Origin: Branchiostoma floridae
Lineage: Eukaryota > Chordata > Leptocardii > Amphioxiformes > Branchiostomatidae
NCBI RefSeq assembly: GCF_000003815.2
Contig: NC_049995.1
Span: forward strand, 8,119,897 to 8,183,896
Length of the DNA stretch: 64,000 nt
Direction of reading: 5' to 3'
Each line of letters begins with the position of its first letter. Within the stretch, counting starts at the first letter, position 1. A model generated the notes under the pieces. That model worked only from the letters and a program-made list of their open reading frames with translations. It ran no database searches and was not told the origin of the DNA. Both the position numbers and the translations under genes were made by a program. Positions 44,101 to 53,536 of this stretch are shown in pieces.

Positions 44101-47100
44101 ACATATTGTTATATTTTTATAAATATTGCAAAAAAAGGTAAATAGAAAAAGAAATATAGGGTAGGGTTTTACCGTTACAAGGTCTATATTTCATATCTCC
44201 TGAAGTTCCAGGAAATATTCTACATGCCTTTAAGCTTTGCATATCTTTGCCTGACAGAGTTCAAAGCCCCTTTAAAGAAAGATATTCCTGGCACATATAT
44301 ATGACTGGGAATCCATTATCAGGGTTTGGGGCACAAAGGCATGCGGAGAAATTAATGGATATAGAGGGAAGTCGGATTCCGCTGACGGGTCCCGCAGTGA
44401 CGTCAATCGCTCATTAACGGGAATAGCTCGGGCGAGATTGCGTGGAAATTTGAATTCGGTCGACGAGGTTATGTGTAAATGTCTGTGGTGGCGTCTTCTT
44501 TGCCCTTGAGCAAGCTTCCATGTTGTAAGGTACTTTTGTGTGCAGAAATACTGCATTGAGAAGTTGGTGCCAAAATTACAAGTACCCTTGGCTATGCTAT
44601 CCTTTTATGTGTTGAAGAGCAATTTTATGAAGATTAATGCTTTTTATGTTTGCCAGGAAGGTTATGCTTTTTTGAGACATAACTTTCCAGGAAAATTCTT
44701 TAATATCATTTTTCATCCTTATGACGACTTGTGTTATTTGAGTAGAGAGGGTTGTCAGCTGATATAGCTATGCAAATGAGGACCTTATTTGCATAATCAA
44801 TTAGAAACCTTGCAGATGCATTATTTTGTGAAGTCACAGAAATCTAGTTGACAGATTTTTTTACTGCTGAATTTACACGAAACAAGGTACACGTCCTTGA
44901 TATTGGCCGTGTGATCTTGTTAGCTGCCCACAGTAGAACTAAGGTTGATATTCTCCACCCAGACAAACGTCTTGAAAGACGTGCCGAATGTACAGAACAG
45001 ACAGACTTGGAGTCAGCAATAATGACTGTTTGCGTATCCCTTACCGTTGGCATGGGCCCAGGACTTGGTGCATTGAAGTCTGTCTGCCCTGTTGGCAGGT
45101 GGAAGCCAGCCAAAATGTGGTACACAATCCTATCTTATGTCTGGAGCTAGACATGCCGACAAACCAATTCATACCGGGTCCAGGGTTCTAGCCAGGATTT
45201 TATTTTAGCATAGTGGGAATGGCATAGCAGCCAAGCAACAAATCAGGAGATTGTGTGGAAGGGGCATCTTGGCTCCTCCACGGTGAGATTTTGACAAGGT
45301 AGAGTTAAAAGTTGGCACTCTGTTAACATCACATGTAATGTGAGGGATTTTTTGGTCAGTTTTGAATGGCATATCATCATTTTTCATTGTTCAGACATTG
45401 ATTAGACATTGTTGAACAAGCAAATGACAGCAAAGCACCAATACACTGGTTAAAAATAAGCATAGTGGCCCTTATGTTAGCGTAGTGGTCCCAAATTTTA
45501 GCGTAGTGGCCCACTACGCTAAGATGCACTAGCTAGAACCCTGTACCCTTCAATGTCTCTCTGTACAGTCCCTACCAGGTTGCATGTAACACTGTCGAAA
45601 CTGCGCAAGAAAGCCGCTCATTGGATTGCTAAACTGTTGATAAAATGTCTGGAGCTAGAATTAGTAGAAATGCCGACGAACCAATTTGTTGTACCCTTCA
45701 ATCTCTCTTGAAAAGCATGATGTAACATTATAACAATGTAACAGTAGTCTATGTTTACGTGTGCGGATTTAGAGCAACTTCACAAGTGTCTCTTTTCGCT
45801 GCGGAAGGGACCGCGTATCCGGTCTTGGGTCCGTTCCAGCGATAGACCAAGGAGAAATATTTGCTCTGTCTGGGTTGGTAGACTTTTTGGCAAGTCTCCC
45901 ATCTTTATTGCGCAACTTTTTTAATGCCCCTCGGCTTTGGACACTGTATACAAAAGTTTGTACAAAAAGGCTATGTTGTTGTTTTTCAAAGGTATTTGGG
46001 TTCAAATGTTAGAATATATGCAACCATGCTACAAAGTATATTGAAACTGCAGGGTTAGTGCATTTTTAGCGTAAAGGGACCACTACACTATATTCTCAAC
46101 CACCATACTAAAATAAGGACCACTACGCTAATTTTCGACATTCACTTGTGGAACAATGTCAATCCAATATGATGATATGTCACTCCGAAAATTCTTCAAA
46201 TTACATGTCATCCTGGCTAGAACCCTTAACTGATAGTCATACTTGCACAATGTTTAAAAAAGCCGCATGTTTTACCACAAATAAAATACCACATCCGTCT
46301 TCAAATACAGCTCTTTCATTTCGCTATATGAAAATTTCTATAAGTCTTTCTGTATACTCTCATATGCACAAATGGGAATGTCTTGCTATGCATAATTCAT
46401 GGCTCAGTTTGACGCAGGCACGCGGGAAGACGAAGGAATGCTTAACGTTCCTTGCAATTTCCGACTGACAAATGACCTTGCCGCGTGACGCCCTTGGTTG
46501 GATCCGTCTGCTGAGATTGTGTGTAGCGATAATTAACTTGAGGAATTCACCTTATTGGGGCATGCATGTTGGAATACGTACTCTGTTTTGGTTAGTAATT
46601 GTTGAGTCTTCCAGTAGGATATTAAGGGGTCCAGAAAGATGACATAGAAAAAAGAAATTTAGAAATCGTGGCTATGTTTTAACAAAGAAACAAAATGGGG
46701 AAAGATCATTTTCCTTTGCAGATCATCTCACCATCATAATTTTATTTCTTGCAATACTATATGAAGGTTTTGTACACCATTGATCTAAATGAAATAAACA
46801 TTCGCCAATAGTTCCCTGTCACTACCCGGGGCTTGTTATTGATAACTGGCAGAAGGTTTTCAAAGTGCCAACATGAAATGATGCAACTGCCACTCACATG
46901 AAATCACATGAGTTCCCAGAATCACGGCTAAAAGTAGAGAAATCAATACTGATGGCTTGTTCAAAACCAGACTGATAGTATAGCATACGCTGTACAAAAA
47001 GATAGAGGTGACAATTAGAAATGTATGTAAATTTTTAGATTTGTATATCGTTTTACTTTAGACTGACAAGCTATTAAAACTGTGGCCTACATACATGCAT

Positions 47101-50100
47101 AGTCCAATGGTCAGTGTCCCTGACTCTTGACCAAGACAAGAGGTCTGGAGTTCAAATCTTCGTCTTATGACTGAATGTTAATTTCTATTTGTGTACCCAT
47201 GCATTGTACAAAATATGCAAGACATGGTGTAAAGACAACTTGGCAAACTGAACATATAGAGAATTGTGTCAAAATTTGTAGTTTTCCCCAACATCAAATT
47301 GACTGAACAAAACTGTAGCACTGTACAGCCTGAAAAATCGACTACACGCCCCCTTTTATATCACAGGTCGTTGCTCCCTTTGTCATGTGTCCTTGTGCGT
47401 GCCATTGCGCAAGATTGAATAGACAGATCTGCCAAAATGACTAACAATTTTACCAGTCGGAAAGCCTTGGGCAATGGTTCTGCATAATCAGTGTACACAA
47501 CCAGGTTTCCAAATACTTTCCTTCTTATTACTTAAATATTAGTTTCTTTAACTTTGTAGCTTATTGGTGAACAGAATTTTACACCTTAACACCGGTACTA
47601 CAAACAGTTAGCTATTTATTTAATTGTCAAATGCTTATGTAAAATTCAGAATGTAATACAGTGAAACCTGTCTATAGGGGTCACTCAAGGGACTGGCCAA
47701 ATTTGGCCCCTATGGGCAGGTGGCCCCTATAGGCAGTATGGCAAAAAAAGGTACATTTCACCACAAGCAATAAGTGACAAGGCATTCAGCTTCCACTGAC
47801 ATTTATTGACAATATTATTAAGGTTATACATTTAAACTAAATATGAGTTTAAAACAAACAGTTTAATGAAATACATTTGAATTACTACGACTGCTACAGC
47901 ACTGTAGCTGTTCCCTTATTTCTGTATAGTAAAATGTATGCCAATCATGACATTAACGATTTAGAGAGAAGACATACATGTACTCTACTATTATTAGACA
48001 CTGAGAATTAGAATCTGAGTCCGACACTAATCTGAGTCTTGCCGTTCTCGGAATCTGCCGAATTACCAACGTCAATGCGTGTCCCTCGGGAGTCGAAGCC
48101 TTCGACATCGTACGTCTGAGTCAAAACTGACAGACATTTGCTTGGTTCTCTTGTCTTTTATCCAGTTGGAATTGTCTGAACACGAAGTCAGCGCCGCCAT
48201 TTTCCTTTGTTCTTCGATCTCACTTTTTCTGAGCTTGGGTCACAGCGCGAGTCTCCGGCAACTTTGCCAATCGAATAGACAAATCTTGTAAATGCCGCTA
48301 GTTGCCGGCAAAAATTAGACGTTCAGTCACTACTGATGACAAGTTCATAATCATTTCTAAGCATCAAAACACCACAAAAACTTTCATTTGTTCACGAAGG
48401 CTTGGCTTGACTTGTCTGCATGTGCCATTATGCCGAGATGGTCACGTCGCAATAAAACTTTCTCTACGTAGGCTTATTTCTTTGACAAAAATCCAACTAA
48501 GTCTAGTTCTCGCATAAATAATGGTGATTTAATTGATTTTAATCATTTCTATACCATAATTACTGTATTTTATGCTATACATCAGAATTCTTGTTGTGAA
48601 ATTTTACCTTGGCAAAAATGGAGTCGTCCACTGACCCCAATTGAACTTGTTCATTTGCTGCAGCGACGCCATCTTGGAAAATCACGCAAATAAAATGCCG
48701 ATATTTTTGGCCCGCGGAATACGAAAATTAGACCAGCGTACATGGATTTCAAGAACATATAACATCAGATACATGAACGGATGGTCTACTTGTAAAATCT
48801 GTCCATATAGTCTTCCAGTCTGCACAGAAATGACGATGTAGAGAAGGGTACAGTGCAAAGAGTCTGGGGCGAGAAAAAACGCCAACAACTTGGGTGGAAA
48901 AACTTCGCATAAAATCACATAATTTTGTATGCTGTTTCTTTATTCAATGTTTCCTTCGTAAATCGTCCAAGTTGAGCCTACATTTTGCTGATATATTGCA
49001 GAAATTGAAAAAAAAAGTGAACCCCGCGTGGGTTTAGCGCGGCGTAACGCGGACGGCCAGGTGACCGCTATCGGCAGTGTTCGCATAGCGGCCGGACCGA
49101 AAATCGTCTGGCCGCGACCGCATTCGACAGGTGACCGCTATAGACTATTTCTTAATGCTTAGGTCAATGGGAAAAATCCAAGGGACCGACAAAAAGTGAC
49201 CGCAATGGCCAGGTGGCCCCTATACTCAGGTGACCCCTAAGGCAGGTTTCACTGTATGTATGTTTCTTCTTTTTATGTGCAATATCTGATTCGTTATGCC
49301 AAGCTTGTGTTCTTCTTGGTTATGAAATTGCAAGTAGTTAATTTATTTTTCTGTGATGCAACCGAAATCGCAAAAATTTTATCTGTAATTTGTAGGTGAA
49401 TAGTTTGAGCTCTGAAGTTCCTTTTAAAGGTAGACTACACATATTTTTGACTTGTAAACGGTAAATAATAAACTGAGATGCTTTCTCTTTAAAACTTTGA
49501 ACTGTGAAGGCTATCTCTGGTATACATATCAGTCTGCTATGGTAAGAGTCCCATTTAAAATGTCAACACCAAACATGCTTTCTTGTCATCATTTCTGGAT
49601 CGGCCATTTTAAAAACCCATTCATGTTCAATGACACGGAAATAAGTCATCTCCGGGGCATGACTGACAGAAATGTAAAGTTATTATCCTTGCATAGCGTT
49701 GCATAATAATGAGATGTGCACATTGTTGAACATTTGAATGTGATCGTGTAGGAATGTATGAACCTGTGTATAGGAATGTGTGCGTGTTTGTTGTCAATTT
49801 TTAAGTTTATGACAAATTCCTCATTAGTCAATGAATTTTAGACATCCAGGTAGATAATTGTCCGTCACATATTGTCGTAAGAGCCACTAAAGAAACATAA
49901 AATTAGTGGATGCTATCTTGATTTTCTGAATCTGAAAGAATTTATCCAGTTGATTCATTGTTAGAAAATAAAACTGTATCTAGGGATTAATGGACACGGG
50001 TTTCAAATTGAGGCACTTTAAGTCTTTATGTTATTGCAGCTTGAAACTACTGTCTTTCGACTTGACGATCCCAAAATCGATCCCCATTTTTAAACACAAT

Positions 50101-53100
50101 GGATATAGGTTACCAGCCTTGTCAAAACAAGGCGGCAGGCGGCGATTTTAGCCACCTACTTACATTTTTCCAGCCGGCTACTTTGGGGTAGAATTTAAAA
50201 AAATAAAAGTTTAAATCCAGTGCTCCCAGTTACAAAATCCCCCAGCAATTTGTTTTGATAAACCTCTGGCAGTTTTCTGATAGTTGGCCCCCGGTTAGGG
50301 GTCTTAGCGGGGAACCTATGCCAAATTTTTTTGAAATTCAGGATTTTTTTGTTAATTCAAAGTTTAAAGATAACAATAAAAGTTACCCAAAATACACCCC
50401 CAAACCATATTTAGGGGTCTAAATTCAAAAATTTTCCCAGGCCCCCCAGACCCCCCCTACGGGAAGGGGGGACACCCCACTCCCGTACCCACCCCCCGCT
50501 CGCCACTTCGTGGCTCGCCGCAAGCCGCTATGCGCCTTGCCTGCTACTTTCATATATTAGCCCCCTACTCTAAAAGTTTGTGACAAGGCTGGGTTACCCA
50601 ACGGATAAAGGTGACCTAACGTTATATACCTCAGGATTACTAATACTGCATTGGTACATCTCTTTGAATTACTGTTAATTCATATATTTTTTGTATTAAT
50701 TTATGGGATCTGGTGTAGTTATTAGAGTTAATGTTATATTTAGGAGAATGCATTGGTTTGGAAATTCGACGTTTCTCTCTCATATTGCCCCACAAGATTT
50801 TCCCTGACAAGGCCACTAACATGGTTGCTTGGCGTCGGGGAAACTCTGGTCCCTTGGGCTGTACTTCAAACACGAGCAGACGGAGTTTGGCGTTTTGCCA
50901 AGTGTATCACGCAGTAGGAAAATGTCTGCCTGCCAGCGCCTCATTTGCATTGGACGTATTCCAATCGGTCTGCCTGTGTGGGTTTTGAAAATAGGGTGGG
51001 CCATTTTCCGCTGCGTCTTTTTTTGGATGCCGCGAAATTTCTAGCGCTGAAAGAGATGTTAAAGGTGGATGTGGGAAGATGGATACAGTTTTGGTGTTTT
51101 GCTCATTTTCTTACCAACAATGACTTGGACTGTTCCATTTTTGGATGTGGATAGGGGTGGTAGGATGTTCCTTTTGAAATGAATTAGGATGGCCAAAAAT
51201 CCAGTCGCTTTCAATGATTAGTAAATGAAAGGTATTGGAGGAAGAGAGATCACAATAGTAAGTTGATACATCAAAAGTTCAAGTTGAATTCATTTTTATA
51301 CAGAAAAGAAACATGCAAAGCAAATTGTACAACTAAGTGTGAACAAGGGTCATTCTCCAATTGTCATAAAAATCTAATTATCTAATCGACCAATCAATGC
51401 CTTTGTCTATAAAAAGACTGACACTAGAACAATCTAAAGTTGACTATAACCTTCATAGCCATAGAAGCTTCTTACCAAAATCAAACTATAAAAAAAACAC
51501 AGTATGAACTGTAAAAAAAAGATCTTGACACATTTATTTGCTGTCTGACCCTGTCGTATATGTAGGTGGCCCTGAACCACATATTTGTGCCTACGTGTGC
51601 GTTTTGTTCGTTGCTTAGTCCTTGCTGGACGCTGTTACCTTCGACCTACGGTCACAGGAAGTGGGCAGTCTCCAGAACAAATATTTACACACGATATAAA
51701 GTCCGCCTAAACGCATGATGGTGACCTAACGTCCTCCAATCGGATGGCAGCGTTCTCTAGGTAAAGGGGGGTTTGCCAAAGGTGGGGTTGTGTGTGGCGT
51801 CTGATGTACTGTAAATTTGTTTAAAGTTTGCTCGACTCAAATTTCATAGCACAGTGAAAATCTTAGCATTTGTGGTATTTTTGAGCTCTTTGTTGCAACA
51901 ATTGCAATAGTAGTATGGAAAATTCATTGTATATTTGCTTGTAGGTGATTGAGAAAAGAAATCAAACTTAAAGATGCGGCAAAAGTTTCAGACTTTACAG
52001 TACATAGGTCAGCTTGTACCCTAAGGTCATCGACCTTGTGGCATTTGCTTACTGGGCTTGTCCATATTTGATAAGGGCCAGAATCCAGGTGAAAGATCAT
52101 TAGGGCCTGTAGTGACATGTAAAATTTATTGTAGGTCTTAGAAGTCAGGAAAATGCATGAAAGCTGAATATTATTGTGTGGCTTAGACTCTGAGTTAGAG
52201 TTTGGTCCTGAAGACATTCTAAATAGGAAAGCATAGAACATGCAATTTGATACAAGAAATCTACGAGTTATGCAGTCAAAACTTGTCATGCTTGTGATGC
52301 TTGTCATGTGACTTAACAGGCTAAGATCCTTCCCAAGTTCCTATGCTGTAAAAAAATCCTTATGGAAACCCTGCAGGAGTATTTTACAAGTGAAGCAATC
52401 CAAAGGCCAGATTTCAAAAAGTAGGACTCTGGGAGACTGGAATTACATATTGCCTCTTGCGTAACTTGCAAGTTTGTCACAGTGAGTCAGATCTCTGGTT
52501 CGTCAGCAAGTTTTATTTATGAAGCTATTTTAGCCCACCCCTCCCAAATGTGTCGGTGTGAAAAGGCCATGTTATATATAGGAAGACATGTGAGTGACTG
52601 ACATGCGCGTTATGTCACTGTGTACTGATGACTACTCCGACGGATGTAGCTAAAGAGTGACATACATTGTAGGCTAAAGAAAGGGACACAGTCAGTTTTT
52701 GGCCATGTACAAAAATAAGCAAAGTTTATCAATTAGTTTTGGGGTTAAGTCTAGAATAGAACCTAAGATATGTTACAAACTATTATTTATTAGTATTTTT
52801 ACAATAATTTCAATTCCATGAGGCCAACATTGCTGTGTTTTTTAAAACTTTGGTGCACTTTTTGTCAGTAAATCTGGAAGGGTTTCAAAGCATTTATATA
52901 TAAGGGAGTGAAGTTTGTCATTTCAGATTACCTTGTTTGATTACGAAGTTTTTCACTCTTTGCTATGTGGGAATGAAGAGTTGCTTTTCTTTCTTGTTTT
53001 TAAATGTGTCTCTTTTCTTTCTTGTCATTAAATGTGTCTCTTTTCTTTCTTGTTTTTCCTGCAGAACTCAGCTGAAACTCGAGAGTCTGGAGGACACGTA

Positions 53101-53536
53101 CCTCCTGCAGGACCCTCGCGACGACCGGCTCAACGACAAGCACGGCTGTCCCGCGTACGTCAGCCCCGAGATCCTCAGCACGCAGGGGAGCTACTCAGGA
53201 AAGGCGGCCGACGTCTGGAGCCTCGGAGTCATGCTGTACACCATGCTCGTGGGGCGATACCCGTTCCACGACACCGAACCCCAGGCGCTGTTCACCAAGA
53301 TCCGCCGCGGGATTTTCACGGTCCCGGAGGGGATATCGTCGAAGGCGAAGTGTCTGATTCGCAGCTTGCTGCGACGAGAACCGTCGGAGAGAATGACCGC
53401 GAGAGAAGCGTTAGAGCATCCGTGGTTCAAGGCTAACTTCCCCATTAGTGTAAGCGGGAAGGCGGAGCCGAAAGTACCTGACCAGATTGTTCCTGATTGG
53501 TGTATGGAGGAGGATGAAGCCTCCTTATTCAGCTGA
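37908..53536 (+). CDS. TRIB: Tribbles pseudokinase (3 exons, 337 aa)
   Basis: The exons are 37908-38156, 42981-43273 and 53065-53536. Tribbles proteins are pseudokinase scaffolds that bring substrates such as C/EBP factors to the COP1 ubiquitin ligase and modulate MEK/MAPK and AKT signalling. Residues 1-57 are a Ser/Pro-rich N-terminal region. The pseudokinase domain follows: an atypical glycine loop (LDGGLFEA), the retained lysine K83 in FVCKV, the catalytic-loop variant LRDLKLRKF (166-174; HRD His is Leu and the metal-binding Asn position is Lys173), and SLE (188-190) in place of [36 protein letters not shown] and HPWF (299-302) are also present. The C terminus has the COP1-binding motif DQIVP (320-324). 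The three-exon structure is that of vertebrate TRIB genes. I cannot assign it to TRIB1, 2 or 3; it is probably the pre-duplication orthologue. Confidence 0.95.
38157..42980 (+). other. Tribbles intron 1
   Basis: 4.8 kb of AT-rich intron. I see no exon, RNA gene or clear complete transposon inside it; only short open frames without family similarity. Confidence 0.6.
42981..43273 (+). CDS. TRIB: Tribbles exon 2
   Basis: The acceptor is TTTCCGCGCAG and the donor is GTAAGT; 293 nt, ending phase 2. It encodes [11 protein letters not shown] through [17 protein letters not shown] to the [11 protein letters not shown] loop, highly similar to vertebrate TRIB proteins. Confidence 0.95.
43320..43520. 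mobile_element. hairpin repeat built on TACTGCAGTCTT units
   Basis: Three direct units (GCAAAATACTGCAGTCTT at about 43351, 43388 and 43420) are followed by the inverted form CTGCAGTATTTTGCAATAAG. The outer ends AAACACCTGTTTTGTAAAAA and TTAACAAAACAAGTGTTTT also pair. The whole 200 bp can fold into one large stem. It lies in Tribbles intron 2, shortly after exon 2. Confidence 0.8.
43878..44102. mobile_element. CCTTTATCCGCGGGGTAACC MITE, copy 6
   Basis: A full-length copy in Tribbles intron 2: TTCACCTTTATCTGTGGGGT to GTTACCCCACGGATAAAGGT, with the internal TTTGAAACCACTGTCC block. Confidence 0.85.
44385..44475. promoter_or_regulatory. candidate cis-regulatory segment in Tribbles intron 2
   Basis: A locally higher-complexity, CpG-containing stretch has a perfect CRE palindrome TGACGTCA (44398-44405) followed by ATCGCTCATTAACGGGAA. 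It stands out from the AT-rich intron. Function is inferred only; it could also be part of an old repeat. Confidence 0.25.
45181..45543. mobile_element. hAT-like element, AGCATAGTGG family, copy 1
   Basis: The ends CAGGGTTCTAGCCAGG and CTAGCTAGAACCCTG are inverted repeats. The subterminal word TTTTAGCATAGTGG is matched inversely by CCACTACGCTAAGATG. It is a 363-bp noncoding element in Tribbles intron 2. Confidence 0.75.
46051..46231. mobile_element. hAT-like element, AGCATAGTGG family, copy 2
   Basis: CAGGGTTAGTGCATTTTTAG with GGACCACTAC motifs on the left and CATCCTGGCTAGAACCCTTA on the right. It is a shorter relative of the element at 45181-45543. Confidence 0.6.
46380..46560. promoter_or_regulatory. 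candidate cis-regulatory segment in Tribbles intron 2
   Basis: Complex, non-repetitive sequence containing AATGACCTTG (nuclear receptor/ERR half-site type), GCGTGACGC and GATAATTAA words. It has the look of a conserved noncoding element, but conservation cannot be tested here. Confidence 0.2.
47095..47165 (+). repeat. tRNA-like sequence (SINE head or pseudo-tRNA)
   Basis: AGTCCAATGGTCAGTGTCCC resembles a Pol III A box region, and GGAGTTCAAATCTTCG, about 35 bp on, resembles a B box. The acceptor stems do not clearly pair, so a functional tRNA is unlikely. Confidence 0.4.
47659..49254. mobile_element. 1.6-kb TA-flanked TIR transposon (pogo/Tc1-mariner-like, no transposase seen)
   Basis: The element starts CAGTGAAACCTGTCTATAGG and ends GGTGACCCCTAAGGCAGG followed by TTTCACTG. 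It is flanked by TA on both sides (47657-47658 and 49255-49256). Subterminal GGTGGCCCCTATAGGCAG-type repeats occur at both ends. CAGTGAAACC termini with TA duplications fit the pogo/Tigger-type group by general knowledge. Internal open frames are short and show no transposase motif, so it is non-autonomous. It lies in Tribbles intron 2. Confidence 0.8.
49980..50625. mobile_element. CCTTTATCCGCGGGGTAACC MITE, copy 7, interrupted
   Basis: The GTTTCAAATTG ... CTTGAAACTACTGTC block and the right end AATGGATATAGGTTAC | CCAACGGATAAAGGTG of the MITE are present, but 478 bp are inserted inside the right terminal repeat. The left terminal repeat is missing or degraded. Confidence 0.75.
50114..50591. 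mobile_element. 478-bp TIR element nested in the MITE
   Basis: The termini CAGCCTTGTCA and TGACAAGGCTG are perfect inverted repeats. Both sides carry GGTTAC (50108-50113 and 50592-50597), which is one copy in the uninterrupted MITE, so it is a 6-bp target duplication. The interior has a C/G-rich patch near 50445-50530 and no protein. Confidence 0.85.
50640..52980. other. rest of Tribbles intron 2
   Basis: No exon recognised. The segment 50750-51050 has higher G+C and overlapping short open frames on both strands without similarity to known families. The remainder is AT-rich. Confidence 0.4.
52985..53064 (+). repeat. 28-bp tandem repeat forming the exon 3 polypyrimidine tract
   Basis: TTTTCTTTCTTGTTTTTAAA then TGTGTCTC at 52985 repeats at 53013 and again at 53041, where it runs into TTTTTCCTGCAG. 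The acceptor of Tribbles exon 3 is therefore the last unit of a 2.8-copy repeat. Confidence 0.9.
53065..53536 (+). CDS. TRIB: Tribbles exon 3
   Basis: The acceptor tract TTTCTTGTTTTTCCTGCAG precedes 472 nt. The exon encodes LKLESLED, the C-lobe and the COP1 tail, ending EEDEASLFS and TGA. Alternative open frames on both strands here are compositional shadows of this GC-rich exon. Confidence 0.95.

Noticed and set aside
44848..45150. 100-codon plus-strand frame (with opposite-strand frame) in Tribbles intron 2
   Set aside because: No recognisable domain and it runs close to a hAT-like element; no splice evidence for an extra Tribbles exon, whose reading frame is complete without it.
47095..47165. 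Functional tRNA gene
   Set aside because: A- and B-box-like words are present, but no convincing acceptor stem or anticodon arm can be drawn; kept only as a tRNA-like repeat.
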